A stretch of 64,000 bases of DNA, from positions 595,969,643 to 596,033,642 of the forward strand of contig CM077115.1 in NCBI GenBank assembly GCA_039619475.1, in the 5' to 3' direction. Both the position numbers and the translations under genes were made by a program. The notes below the pieces were generated by a model that had not been told where the DNA came from, ran no database searches, and saw only the letters and a list, made by a program, of their open reading frames with translations. Below are positions 1 to 12,090 of this stretch, piece after piece (position 1 is the stretch's first letter; each line of letters begins with the position of its first letter). This DNA is from Icerya purchasi. Lineage: Eukaryota > Arthropoda > Insecta > Hemiptera > Monophlebidae.

Positions 1-1076
1 AGCCGGTTGTAGTGGGGGACATCAAATCCATCCGAAAATACCCGAACATGGGCGGCTCAATCAGTGCCAGATTACAGAATGTGACGAACTGTAGAATGTC
101 GGACTAAAGAGCTTTACTGTATTAGGATGTTATTTATTAAAAAACAGCTGGAACAGGTTATGTCGCCATTTGCCAACTACATTTGTCTTGTGAATGTCAT
201 TTAAAACCGCTCCATACTAGTTACAAAGTGGGAGTGAATATACCTTGGGGGAACAGCTACCCAACATTTGGTAAATGTGTCCTATTAAAAAAATGTTGTC
301 TACTATTTGTGTTATTCTAAAGAGTAAAGACCAATTACCGCTGAAATGAAATGTCTCGCCGTTCCTTAAATTTTATGGAAATATTAAAAAACTGTTATTA
401 ACAAGCATATATTTGAAAACTTATTTTTTGAACAATACAAAAAAAATAGGTATTCCGGTAAAATAATTCAAAAAAGTTTCTGTTTAAAAGAATTGTCAAT
501 TGGGAAATTTACTTGGGAAAACTGTCTGAAAATTGGAATACCAGTTATATGAGTAAAATTTATTTTTAAATTTTTTGAAAAACACACATGCTAAAATATT
601 ATGTCATTACTTATATTCCAAAATATATGTTACAGGTTACTATACCCAAGTAATGGAAATATAAATATTGCCATTTTGTATATTTATGATTTACACAATA
701 AAAACGATAATATAACATGCATGGATACATACATGGAAGAAAATAAAACAAAATTGATTTTTTATAGTACTTACACTGGAAAAAATTAGAAATAAATGTG
801 CAATACCTGTAATTATTTTTACAATAAAATTACAAATATTGTACAGTAGCTGTTTTTTTTTTATATTGTTTAAGATAGCTTATCACTGTGAATAACACTG
901 GGACCCAAATAGAGAAATAAAGAGGAAGTAGAAAGTTAAGGGCACTGGATGCAAATCTGCAATCTACTTCATTCTAAGTTGTAGTTTATTTTTCTGCTTA
1001 ATTTTATATATTGAATATTTATACTGCATTTTATTTTTATTCTGAAATACATATTCAGAATTTTTTATTTGTACAG
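1..1076. other. A+T-rich DNA, no gene recognised
   Basis: The first 130 bases are less A+T-rich than the rest and could be the edge of a coding sequence or element cut by the window. I cannot identify it, and stops soon appear in every frame. The remainder is A+T-rich with short homopolymers. An open frame at 601-789 is low-complexity and has no recognisable motif. Confidence 0.5.
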
Positions 1077-1627
1077 AGGTTTGGCTGAAGTTTCACAGCT
1101 ATCCATTGGATTCAACATCTGTATTAGATTTTTTAAAACCTACTTCAGAAGTGAAAAAAATATTTATATCCATGTTTAATAATGGCTTAGGGTCGATAGA
1201 AGCTTTAAACATATACAAAAGTCACATTAAATTATAACTAAATAATGATATTGAATATATAAAATTTTCAACTGATAGATCAAAAATGCTTAACTACCAT
1301 TGGGTACATTACTTATTTAATAAATATTATACTGAAAAATTTGGATTTATAAGTGATGAAATAGTGGAAGAATCAAAAAAGTTTATAACAGAAACTAATA
1401 ATAAATATAGCATGCCTATATGTAGGTACTTTGAAGAGAAAATTAATTTTATTGTAACAATCGTTACTCCACTTTTGTCTCGAATATCAACAATAAAAGT
1501 TGCTGGAAAATTTATGTTCCTTGATAACACAGGTAGTGTAGATAGATTTGAGCTGCATATTTTTATTATAATGACCCAAATGCAAGCCAGAGGCGTTCTC
1601 ATAGGAATTTTGATCACAACACATTAA
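1077..1627 (+). pseudogene. Decayed MULE-like transposase fragment
   Basis: A single reading frame runs from 1082 to 1627 with one internal stop (TAA at 1237-1239), followed by frame loss after 1627. Its translated features resemble transposase-like proteins of the MULE/SWIM type. A segment near DRSKMLNYHWVHYLF is followed about 70 residues later by FLDNTGSVDRFELHIF, in which the Asp would be the first acidic residue of the DDE catalytic centre. A further stretch, GVLIGILITTH, follows. A splice-acceptor-like TTTTTTATTTGTACAG ends at 1076, so the original may have been an internal exon. The downstream DDE residues and any zinc-finger or SWIM domain are absent. The class is recalled from motif pattern only, so another cut-and-paste family is possible. 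It is certainly not functional as it stands. Confidence 0.45.
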
Positions 1628-3225
1628 ACTGAACGATTCATTCAACAAGCTCAAAATCAGTGGGCAGCATTGTAATGAAAATTGTTAAGGGGGACGTGGT
1701 AAGCTAGGTCCAATATTCATAATAACTGACAACTTCTTCAAAAATGCAATATTGTAAGTTTTCAAAACTGTAAAGTAATAAAAAATAAAAATTTCTGACA
1801 ATAAAGAATTCGATAATTAATGATAAAACTTGAAAAATGGAATATTAGTTCTGTGTTCAAACAATACAAATTTAAAACTAATATTGTACATGAGAACTGT
1901 AGGATCATCTAAATATGTTATGTATTAACAAATGAAACTTTCGCTATTTTTATTTATAGTATAATATAGTAAAATATATCTGTTTTTTTTTTACTAGATC
2001 AATAATTTATTCTTGAAATTTCTTTATATAAATTTAATTGTAATATTTCACTATTTTTTTTTTTCCTATTTCTTTAATAATATGATAAATTGGAAAAAAC
2101 TTGAACAAAATAGTCTGCCTACAATTGCAAGAATATTCTCAAGTTTTACTCCCAAATCATTACATCCCGTTTCTCTTTAAATCGTAGTTTGAATTAAATA
2201 TTTTATGTATTTATTATTTTTGCTCTAGTTACGTCGTTTATTTACTTATAAAAATTTAACAACTAAACACTTTTGCTCATTAGATAATATATTACACTTA
2301 TTACATAAATCAATAAATAACTAATTATTCCTTAGAATATATTTTGTTTTCTAAATTAGTTAAATATTTTATTTGCACGCTCTGAATAGAATATTGAAAA
2401 TTAAAAAAATACTTTAACACTATTCCTTACTTAACTTTTGTCTGAACTATAATAAGCAAATTAAAGTTTAAATTAATTTTTCAGTTTCTGCTCTATATTT
2501 TAGTGGAGCAATTATAATTCGATTATTTACTTTTTCAAATAATTTTAGTTCAAAAATTTTTGCGGCTTATGAAATGTTAAAAAAAATATATTTCTACATT
2601 ACTAACATTTTTCGATTTACTTTATTTACATCGTTACAATAATGCAACTTCCTTATTTCTGGTTTATTTACCTCCACACATGTATTGTAAATAAAGCAGC
2701 TAATTTATTTTTTAACAAATTTGTACCACATAATTTTTGATTTTTTAAAATGCATTAACTAAAAATATCCCGTCCCGATGTTTACAAATTCAGTTATATC
2801 CTAAGTACCGATAGTATTTTCAAACCGTACTTTAATTACAGCTGCTACGAGAGTACATTATATTTTAATTTTGTATTCTTAATACAGATTACGTGTTTAA
2901 TTTTGTATTTATTTAAATCAATGCTAAATTTTATGTAACCTTTTAATTCATGAAAAGAAAAAAAAAATCGCGTTTAAATGCATACAACATTTTCAACGCA
3001 AAAATATATTTTCATAACTTATTGTATGAACAGATTAAAAGTATATACACAAAATATACATGTATCAATAAAAATAAATAAGTGAAAAAGACAGTGATCA
3101 TTTGCAAACTAACAACCTATTAAAATTTACATAAAAACATATCGTTTAATTATATTTTCATAATAATCCAAAAACAACAGTAAAATAAACATAAACAAAA
3201 GTTGTGCAAATGTCGGAAGAATATA
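1628..3225. other. A+T-rich intergenic DNA
   Basis: About 1.6 kb of A+T-rich sequence with short A and T runs. No conserved frame, RNA-like fold or terminal repeat was recognised. Confidence 0.5.
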
Positions 3226-3233
3226 GATACATG

Positions 3234-3547
3234 CAAGGGCGTCACCAAACGACAAACCGGGGGGGGGGGGAGATGATAGAAAAATTATATGAGTTATTGG
3301 AAAAATAAAATTTATAATTTTTAAAGGCTTAATACTTTATTAAACAAGAATAAAATCCTAATTTAAACATAATTTTCGTGACTTCTAGCAAAATTATTCT
3401 AATGCTTTATTATAAAAGTATTCCAAATTGTCCGTAATCACGCGCCTATGAATACTCACCATGGCCAGTTGATTAAAAAGTTTCAAAACTCCATGGGGTG
3501 ACAGCCCCCCCCCTCACAAACACACACACACACTGGCATCGCCCATG
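3234..3547 (+). mobile_element. hAT-type miniature TIR element, copy 1
   Basis: A 314-bp non-autonomous element. The left end reads CAAGGGCGTCACC and the right end, read inward on the other strand, CATGGGCGATGCC, so the two termini match imperfectly. It is flanked by GATACATG (3226-3233) and GATACATA (3548-3555), an 8-bp target-site duplication with one mismatch. The 8-bp duplication and a CA-GGGCG terminus are typical of hAT elements. There is no transposase frame inside. A G-run (3259-3270), a C-run and a (CA)n tract lie near the ends. Copy 2 at 5279-5577 is the same family in the opposite orientation; the shared interior includes AAATTGTCC and the AATACTCA...CCAGTTGATTAAAAAGTTT region. Confidence 0.8.
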
Positions 3548-3555
3548 GATACATA

Positions 3556-5270
3556 CGTACATTGTACTAAATTATTAATATAAATTACAAGTTCATATCT
3601 GTACTCATCTCGAATCAACGATGGATTATACATATTTAACTTCGTAATATATTAAATAAGTAAAAAACCACGTTGAAATGCACATAATAATACTTTCAAC
3701 GAAAAAATTTGTTTTCATAATTTTAAACATTATTCATAATCGATATAGAAATATAAACAAAAAGGGGAACAATTAGTAAAAACAAATGTAAAGGAATCAA
3801 ATTAATAACCTATCAAAATTCACAAAAATAATACATCATTTAATCATAATTACATTACATTTATAATTATCTCAAAAAAGTAATATAACTAAGACATAAG
3901 CATATGTACACGTACACATCAGAATAAATTATTAAGATATAAACATAAATAACTTCCTGAACTGCCACCTGATAACACTGTATTAGTGATCATGGTGTTC
4001 TTTGTTCAATTACCAAACAACATAGAAAATTAAGTCGTAATACATGTGACAGATTAAGTTACAAGAGTCTCAAAGTTAGCCCGACTCGAAATGGGTTAAG
4101 ACAGTAGATAAGATGAGCCTTTCGGGAACGCACTTGTGCAAGTACAAAAATACTCAAAAAGCATCGAAAAGTACTTAAAAAGAATCGATTATTGTTTGTA
4201 GTATTTATCACTTTAAATTTCAATTTGATTGAAAAATTAATAATTATTTTACTTTTCTTAATAAAAAACACACAATAATTTTTTTTATTCATTTTTCAAT
4301 AATAATAAATCATTTTTTTGTTGTTTATTTTTATTTTATGCACTATAATTTTTAACTTTTAGTTTATTTCAAATAAAAGTACTTGTAATTTTTTCTTCCA
4401 GATTTTTAATTTAAGTAAATAAAACAAGAAAAGTTTTTAACAATTTTATTAAGATATTTTTCTGTTAAAATTCAGGAAATTTATTAAGCTCAAATTTAGA
4501 AGTAAAGTAACAAAACAATTTCATTTAATAACACTTGAAAACAGTAAATAAAATTTCATAACTGTATGTAACATTGTATATTTTTGATTGTAGCAATATT
4601 AAAAAAATATGAAATAAAGTTTACTTACCTAAACTAAATGTAAATAAGAAGTTTACGAACTAAAAAAAGTTTATTGTTTTACAGTAATAAAAGTGGTTGT
4701 CGCTATTACTGTCTATAATTATTAACATTCGAATTATATTTGTTTTATTAGTTTTTTGGAATACACTGAATATATACTACTATTAGTTAAGTATTTCACA
4801 TAACACAAAAATTTTCAACAGTGAGCAAAAGAAATTTTTTTTTTTTTCTCCCATTACATATTATTACCTATTTAAACTGTCAATTCAATTATTGAACTAT
4901 AAATAAAAATATTATTTCACAAATTGTCCGATTTCTTTTGAACATTATAAATGATTCGACATTATACAGAAATTTTCTCTTATTGGAGACTTTATTTCAG
5001 TCATTAAATAAAGGATCAGATCATTAAGGTGTATTTCACATTTTACTAATAACATGCAATTAGAGCATTAAATTAAACGTTATTTAAAATGACAATTTTG
5101 CGAAACTTTTTCTTATTTTTCAAGTAAATACGTTCTCGAAATAATATGTACTAATACTTAAATTCTAATTTAATTAGCCATCATACGAATATATATAATT
5201 TTATTTGTTATAGTTTAAATTTACTTAAGTTTTGTTAAACCGAACTTTATTTGTTGCCTCGTTGAACTTA
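3556..5270. other. A+T-rich intergenic DNA
   Basis: A+T-rich DNA. A slightly more balanced stretch at about 4050-4140 (open on the - strand) has no recognisable product and is not called as a gene. Confidence 0.5.
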
Positions 5271-5278
5271 ATTCAAGG

Positions 5279-5577
5279 CATGGGCGTCGCCAGCGGGGGG
5301 CAGGGAGGGGCAGCTGCCCCCCCCCCCCCCCCCTGGAGCTTAGAAACTTTTTAATCAACTGGCATTGATGAGTATTCGTAGGCGCGTAATCATGGACAAT
5401 TTGGAAAACTTATGTTTTAATTAAGATTTTATTCTGGTTTAATAAAATATTAAGTCTTTTTTTTTTATTTTTCCTATGTATAACTCATATCCTCTTTTTA
5501 TCATCTTGCCCCCCGCCCCTCTGGTGACTGGCAACTCATCTTGCCCCTCCCTGGCTCATCGGCTGGCGACGCCCTTG
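5279..5577 (-). mobile_element. hAT-type miniature TIR element, copy 2
   Basis: A 299-bp element with 16-bp inverted ends differing at one base: CATGGGCGTCGCCAGC on the left, CAAGGGCGTCGCCAGC read inward from the right. It has a perfect 8-bp duplication, ATTCAAGG, at 5271-5278 and 5578-5585. It is the inverted relative of the element at 3234-3547, with the same internal blocks in reverse order, including a C/G homopolymer near one end (C-run 5317-5333). No coding capacity. The perfect ends suggest a younger insertion than copy 1. Mobilisation must have used a transposase encoded elsewhere. Confidence 0.85.
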
Positions 5578-5585
5578 ATTCAAGG

Positions 5586-8518
5586 TATACTGTAGTTGTT
5601 GCAAAAGCTCTGCAAGTTCGATTTGGCTGATACTGTGAGCTATTTCACGTTACAACTTGTCCTTAACAACTACAGAACTGAAAATGTTTAAGGCCTCCTT
5701 AAAAATTCACATTATATATTCATAGTTATACTATTATTTTTAGCGAGCATTACCTGTCTATACGGTTTTAGTAAATAAAAGCTGAATAAAAAAATAGTTA
5801 TTTAAAACAAAAAAAACCGCGGCATTTAGTATCACTATTTACGATTAACTTAAAATCTAAAAACGATATTTTTCAGAATTTATGTTTATCTGTCAGTTTA
5901 TCTATTGTACATTATGTTTTAAATCAAAGAGCACTACATCAGAAATAATAAGAATTAAGTACAGCTTATATAAATTGACTGATTTTATTTTAATGCTTTG
6001 CAATCTGAGCATAACTGTTTGGGATGTTTTGTACCGTACGAATTCTTTATATGTCTAATTAAGGAGAATTTGCAACAATTACGAAAAAAAATTATAAATA
6101 ATAAAATAAGCTATAAATGAACAAAAATTACATAATAAAAATCACGAAATATAAATATGAACACAATAACAAACAATAATAGAAGATAATATAAAATATA
6201 GCTAATGAATAAATAAAAATAGTAAAATATGCGCACTATTTAGAAATAACAATTTAAACAATTTTAGATATGAAAATGTATGTGTTTTATATGTTGAATC
6301 GTGTAAACAGATATTATTTCCGTATCTTTATTAATCGTTTTTGATAAAAAGGATGTTGTAACTGACTGCACTTCTCCTTTATAGGGTCTGAAAAACTATT
6401 CCTCTTTAGAACCTAATTAAGTTTTCTTTGAGTAATATAAAAAATTAAAGCTTCTTGATCTACTTTATGTCTTTTTATATTAAATAAATGTCTATATATT
6501 TGTAATAATGGATAATTTTATTTGATGGAAAATAACAAGAAGTAAATTGTTTGGGCTTTGGTCTTAAAATATCTGATTAACAAATTCCTTCAAATGTAGT
6601 TGAATATATTATTTTGTTGATAAGACATTTTTTCCTATCAATTTCTTTATTTCTTCGGTCAAAGAAGGATGTAAATTTGAGTAAATGCCGATTCACTAAC
6701 AGAATGGTTATGGTTTAGAGTAATTTTAAATATATTCTTACTACTGTTGGTATATCTTCGTTCGTTGATAATTTTTGTTTAACTTCTTTTAAAACCCAAA
6801 AAATATCAATTTTAATTTAAAAAGCTACATTTGATTGTTAAAATGCATTTTATTATTAGACTGTGTAATATCTACTATAACGTGTGCTTTAGTTTGTTGT
6901 AATGAAACATTAACATTATATTCATCAATCGTATACTGAGAGTAAACTATGATTTCCATTAAATACATTCTAGCCTCAAAGCTTTTTTGTTGATGGATGT
7001 ATACAACATCTCTTTATTTGGGTAAACGGATAATCATCATGCTATAACAATAAATTAATTTTTTAATCAAAACAATGCACTCAACCTTTAGGTAAGTATA
7101 CATTTTACTAGAATTGTAAATAAATATACCGATATTTCAATGTAGAATTTTTATATCATCCTGGACGAGAGGAACATTTAAATATTTTCTTGAAACCAAA
7201 GAAAATGGGGCTTTAAAAAAATCAACATTTAAATGTTCACTCTAATTGATTTTCTTTAAAAATAATTTATGATCTAAAAACTAATTAAATCCCTTTAGAA
7301 TAACTTAAAACATGGGTTTCTAGTAATAAATATATGTCAAAAAAAAATTCGATGGTAATATTGCATTGTTCATTACTTTTTATTATGAATCACCTTATAG
7401 TGAAAATTTCTTAAAAGTTTCTAGGTCGTAATATTTATAATTATTCAAAAGTTTATACTGTATAAAACTTTTTAAGTTGTAGACTAAACGACTACTAATT
7501 TTAGATTTTCAAGACCGAAATGATGAAAAAAGAGTCCATGAAACATGATTATTATTAAAACTCTGATCCAACTAATTTTATTTTTTTCTTTAATGGATCT
7601 TACTTATATATGTTTATGGAAACTGCAAGAAGTTTACTTTTATATTAAAAGTAAAGAAATCGAGTAGTATATTTATCTTTAAAGAATGGAAGAAGTTATT
7701 GTAATCACCAGGAAAAAATAACTGAACATTTAATTATATTTGTGTTTCTGAATATGTAAAAATCAATGGGAAGTTTATAAGAAAAATTTTAATTATTAAT
7801 TTCCGAATAGTGGAAATTCTAATAATTTGACATTAAATTAAAAAATTTATGGTTATATTATTAAGTAGAAATTCAGAAAAAGATTTAAAAAATAATTATG
7901 TATGTTTAATGTGGTTATGTATGCATATACAAAGTAAAAAGCATTTTTTGATAAATGTGTACATAAGTGGGATTATGGCCCCACATGTTATAGTGCTACT
8001 AACTTGTTAAAAAGTGCAATCTTAACTTTTAACTAAACAAATTTCATTATAAATTTTATACATTTATACAAATCAAACATTTAAACTAGTGCAAAAAAAT
8101 GTATAAATTTCTTAGCTGTAATGTTTTATTGAAACTTATGTAATGATTTTATGAAATATCTACATACAGAATTATACTTTTTAAAAATTTAAACAGAATA
8201 CATACAAAAAAATGGGGAAAAAAGGTACTTTTACAATATACATTTGTTCTTACAATAGAAGAAATTCTTATTAATTTTGTGGCTGTAATGAAGTTTTCAT
8301 AATTTTCTTTACCCTTTATATAGCCATTATAGAAACCATCATGATATTTTAAAATATTTATTAAATAAATCCTTCGATATATTCATATTATATTTATAAT
8401 CCATACACTTTAAAACAATAAAGGATTGAAAAATAAAAGCTTCGACTTTTTGCTTTAACGATTTTGATGCGCCCCTAGTGGGAATTTATATGCAAGTACG
8501 CCAACTTATGCACAAACT
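5586..8518. other. A+T-rich intergenic DNA
   Basis: About 2.9 kb of A+T-rich sequence lying upstream of the CTTNBP2NL-like gene. No frame, RNA gene or terminal repeat was recognised. Confidence 0.5.
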
Positions 8519-8526
8519 GTCTTACC

Positions 8527-9075
8527 CAGGGCTTGAAAGCTAGCCGAAAGACAAAAGCTAAAAGCTGAAAGCCAATCATTTTTAGATGTCATAAGCTTAA
8601 TCCAAAAGCCATATTTAAATTTCCACAAGCTAAAAGCCTAAAGCTTAAGCTATATTCAAAATTTAAACAGTCGAAAGCTGAAAGCTTAAGCTGTATTTCT
8701 AGAAAAGCTAAATTAAGCTTTATATTCGGCTTAAGCTTTTTTTTTTAAATTTCTTGATTTTGCATTTTTGACATAATTATTCGCATAAGAAATTGTTTTT
8801 AAAAACTTTTATTATTGTGCTTAAAGAAAAAAGTTGAAATTTCAATAGTAATACTAAATAGTTTCATGCATGGTAATTAGTAAATGATTTTAATTATCTT
8901 GTATTGAAATTCATTTCGTAAGCCGAAAGCTGAAAGCTTAAGCCGTATTTTAAATTTAAACAGCCAAAAGCCGAAAGCCTAAGCCATATTTCAAATTCAA
9001 ACAGCCAAAAGCCGAAAGCTTAAGCTGTATTTATCAAGGACATAAGCCGTATTATTATTCAGCTTTCAAGCCCTG
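8527..9075. mobile_element. hAT-type element with internal AAGCTT-like repeats
   Basis: A 549-bp element bounded by the perfect 15-bp inverted ends CAGGGCTTGAAAGCT and AGCTTTCAAGCCCTG and by a perfect 8-bp duplication, GTCTTACC (8519-8526 and 9076-9083). Both signatures fit hAT. The interior contains two fields (about 8540-8740 and 8920-9060) made of variants of AAAGCYGAAAGCTTAAGC, often followed by a CYRTATTT block. These resemble expanded copies of the terminal and subterminal sequence, with a unique A+T-rich core between them. No transposase. It lies about 500 bp upstream of the start codon of the CTTNBP2NL-like gene and so could sit in its promoter or 5' UTR. Confidence 0.85.
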
Positions 9076-9604
9076 GTCTTACCTTCCTTGTTATCGTCTC
9101 ACGTTTGTTATGATTACCAACGCTGTTCAATTACGTTGATTTTCAGTTTTTATATTGTCTTGTTTTGTGCTTTAAATGAAATTAGAAAAATAATTGTGTT
9201 ACGGGTGTGAAAGTCATTAAAATTATTTTAAATTTCTGTTATGGAAGTATTTTATTTATTATTTAATTTTATAAATTTATTTTTGAGAAGTAAAATCTGT
9301 TTTACATAATTAACTAGGTGAATAATGTTTTCCATTATGAATTTATATTTAAAGTTAATTAGGATTGAATGGAGGAAACAAATCAAACCTTCCCGGTATT
9401 CAATCTAGATATTATAATTTTTTTTCGTAAATTACGTATAATTTTATATATTCAAGTTTCACTGCGAAGTTTATAATGATAAATGTACAATGTTATCTAG
9501 TGCTAGTATTGGGTATAAAGAAGCATAACAGATGGAAAATAAATTTTGTCAAAAATGAAGTTTAAGTATTTTATATTTTTATAAGTTTTATTTCGATGTA
9601 ATGC

Positions 9605-9730
9605 ATGATGGAAAACGCAATAGAAAAAGATTATGCAAACGAAATGCAAATTGTCGAAGATGATGGAAATCAGCAAACAGAAAAACAGCAGATTTTGAAA
9701 ACGATGAATATGTCTTCGAGTACGTTAAAG
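9605..9730 (+). CDS. CTTNBP2NL: CTTNBP2NL/Nausicaa homologue, exon 1
   Basis: First coding exon of a CTTNBP2 N-terminal-like protein. In animals this family comprises coiled-coil, cortactin-binding proteins that act on the actin cytoskeleton and associate with the STRIPAK phosphatase complex (known for the family, inferred here). Two consecutive ATGs (9605 and 9608) open the frame MMENAIEKDYANEMQIVEDD. The exon is 42 codons long and ends in AAG before the donor GTAACA, phase 0. This acidic leader precedes the conserved domain and has no match I recognise in vertebrate proteins, which start almost at the domain. With the other exons the predicted protein is 577 residues (stop at 33470) or 591 residues (using the exon at 34789), near the roughly 640 of vertebrate CTTNBP2NL. 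Start choice is inferred; an upstream non-coding exon is possible. Confidence 0.75.
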
Positions 9731-10160
9731 GTAACACACAATATACACTTCATTTAGATGTGTTTTTTTTTTTTTAATGGTTTTTACAACCTAATTTAGT
9801 AAATTTATAATTTTCATATAAATAAATATAATTATTTTTTTTTAGTGACCATATTAACGTGAAAAAAAAAACCATTTAAAATGTATTTCCCTTCATCGCA
9901 GTAAATTCGAAATAAAAATATTGCGTTGATTATATTAGTTTTTTCTCAACAAAAGTGAAATAAGTCAATTAATTAAATAGAATTATTCGATTCTTTTCGT
10001 TCTATTTTAAAAGTAAAACTAATCAGCGAAATATTTTGTTTGTAGTTTACTATTATTCGATCAAGGGAATAAATTTCGAATGTTATTTTTCTGTATTAAT
10101 TGACCTGTTAAATTTTTGTAATATATAAAGCTGATTTTATTACATATTAATCCATTGCAG
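9731..10160 (+). other. Intron 1 of the CTTNBP2NL homologue
   Basis: A 430-bp GT-AG intron (GTAACA...TCCATTGCAG), A+T-rich with T-runs and no inserted element recognised. Confidence 0.7.
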
Positions 10161-10262
10161 AGAAGTCCGAAATCCGAACTATCGAAGACAGATTTATTGA
10201 GATTATTGAGTCAATACGAAGGTGAATTACAAGCAAGAGATGTTGTAATAGCAACCTTAAAG
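10161..10262 (+). CDS. CTTNBP2NL: CTTNBP2NL homologue, exon 2 (start of conserved domain)
   Basis: 34 codons, phase 0 at both ends, between TCCATTGCAG and GTAATA. It encodes the signature beginning of the CTTNBP2 N-terminal domain: SELSKTDLLRLLSQYEGELQ followed by ARDVVIATLK. The family pattern is LSK-x-(D/E)-LL-x-L-(F/L)-S-x-(L/Y)-EGELEARD-x-VIE-x-L, so this exon is the strongest evidence for the identification. The predicted helix should start the long parallel coiled coil. The next exon lies 13.9 kb away, and the intervening intron carries several transposons. Confidence 0.92.
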
Positions 10263-11379
10263 GTAATAATAAATTCTTAAATCATTACTTCGATTGAATG
10301 TATTTAATTATTTTAAAATTTTACTTAAAGTTTTGAAATTCGAAAAGTATGTTTCTTCTTTTTTTTTTTGTTGCTCAGTCTCTTTTGATTAGTTCCAATT
10401 AGCCATTTACTACTGTGAGTTATGTATTTTACAATTTTTTTAAATTTATTTCTATTCATTTTTAATTCTGTATGCCGATTTTTCTTTTTATTACGTGATC
10501 CAGACATCGGGGGGTACATAAATTTCTTTAAAAAGCTTTAAGTGAACATTTACTTTTTTGGTTTTTGGAAACAAGTCATATGAAACGTTCGACGGTTTTA
10601 CATTTTGGAAAATAGTTTTATTATTAGTGTGGTTCGGATCATACGGAGTAAGAAACAACATAGGTTTATTTTTAATTTAGTTAATTTAACGTATGTAGCT
10701 TTGCATATTCCGTTTCTTTTTTTTTTTAAATTAAAAGTTTCGAAAAAATTTATTTATAAAAGGATCTGTACATTTCCTTTAGTCGAACCTAAGTAAATTT
10801 AATCCATCTAAAAAATCCTAATATAACTTAATACTACAAAAGCTTCTTAATTATATTTTATGAGGCAGAGTCCTACGGTTTTTAAAAGTTTAATAATATT
10901 TTTATTTTTAAGGATCATTTTAAAATTTTAATTTGTATATTTTGGATAATTCTGGAGGATTTATAGAACCATCGACTAAGTATCATATAATTCGCATTAA
11001 GGTGCGACTATTTTATGTAGCAATGTCCATGAGTAAAACGAAACAAGTATAACTGGTCGCCAATCTGTTCACGACAGTCACTGTTCTGTTTATGTTATTT
11101 TTGCTTTAACACTTGAATTAGTTCTTTCATTATTTGATCTATGCAGGAATATATTTAATATTTTTTCTAACTTCTTCGGTAGTGATGTAAGAATAATAGT
11201 TTGGTGAAGGATTGTTTACTGATTTGTGGTCCTCAAACTTTTTGTAATGTCCATATGTGTTGAGATCCAGGTAAACAATACACCGATTTCTTTCAAATGT
11301 ATTTTAAAACTTTAAATATACCAGTATTATAATAAGGGATTTTTAGAAGCATGAATTATTTAATTGGAAAAGCCCTAGT
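10263..11379 (+). other. Intron 2, proximal part
   Basis: A+T-rich intronic DNA between exon 2 and the Jockey copy. Two open frames (10325-10519 on -, 10605-10796 on +) are low-complexity and not conserved. Confidence 0.55.
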
Positions 11380-12090
11380 AATTTTTTTTTTTTTTTTTTT
11401 TTTTGCATACAATCTGTAAGACAATGAGTAGCAGTGCCGATAATAACAAAAACAAACAAAACAAAACTGAACAAAAGGTTATCACCGAGCAATGATAAAT
11501 CCTTATGAGAAAGTTAGTAATATTTATCCTCTATGCTGCAGCTGAATCTGATTTATCCTTTTAAGCCGCACAAAGCTGACACAGTTAACCGGTAGGTTAG
11601 CGGCTAGCGGATTGACGTGTTGTTGAAGCCTTTGCATATATTTCTCACTTAATCTTTTTATGGTATCTCTAACCATTGGGATACCTAGGTCCTTATGTAT
11701 GTCATCGTTGCGTATATACCAAGGTGATGAAATTATATTCCGTCGTAAGGCTTTGTTCTGAAACCGCGGAATAACGTTGATAGTCGAGTTGCTTGCTGTT
11801 CCCCACATTTCAGCTCCATACTTCCATAGTGGTTTCAATATCGTTTTATAGAGTAATGTTTTGTTCTGCAAAGATAACTTGGAGTATTTACCTATTAGCC
11901 AGTTCATGCTGCGAAGTTTTAGATTAAGATGTTTACGTTTTATGACGACATGGTCCTTCCATGTGAGTCGTTGGTCCAAATACAGTCCTAGGTATCTTGC
12001 TTTCCGCGCGGTAGGTATGATTTGGTCGATAATACAATTTCTGGATGTATTTAGCTTTGTTTTTTTTATCCTTGTAGACAGCAGAGGATA
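11380..12090 (-). mobile_element. 5'-truncated Jockey-type non-LTR retrotransposon
   Basis: On the - strand, a frame from about 12090 to 11524 encodes the C-terminal end of a Jockey-like reverse transcriptase: RYLGLYLDQRLTWKDHV, then KYSKLSLQNKTLLYKTILKP, KYGAEMWGTASNSTINVI, and the terminal SPWYIRNDDIHKDLGIPMV region. The first part is the segment after the YADD box, where YLG-x-x-LD-x-RLTW is diagnostic. The catalytic palm is missing, so the copy is 5'-truncated. Downstream on the same strand a non-coding tail ends in a run of about 24 A residues (the T-run at 11381-11404), consistent with target-primed insertion. It lies in intron 2, antisense to the host gene. No clear target-site duplication was identified. 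Confidence 0.85.

Noticed and set aside
1327..1617. 96-codon frame on the - strand
   Set aside because: Antisense shadow of the MULE-like frame.
4059..4292. 77-codon open frame on the - strand
   Set aside because: Low-complexity Lys/Ile/Phe-rich start and no domain; typical of A+T-rich DNA.
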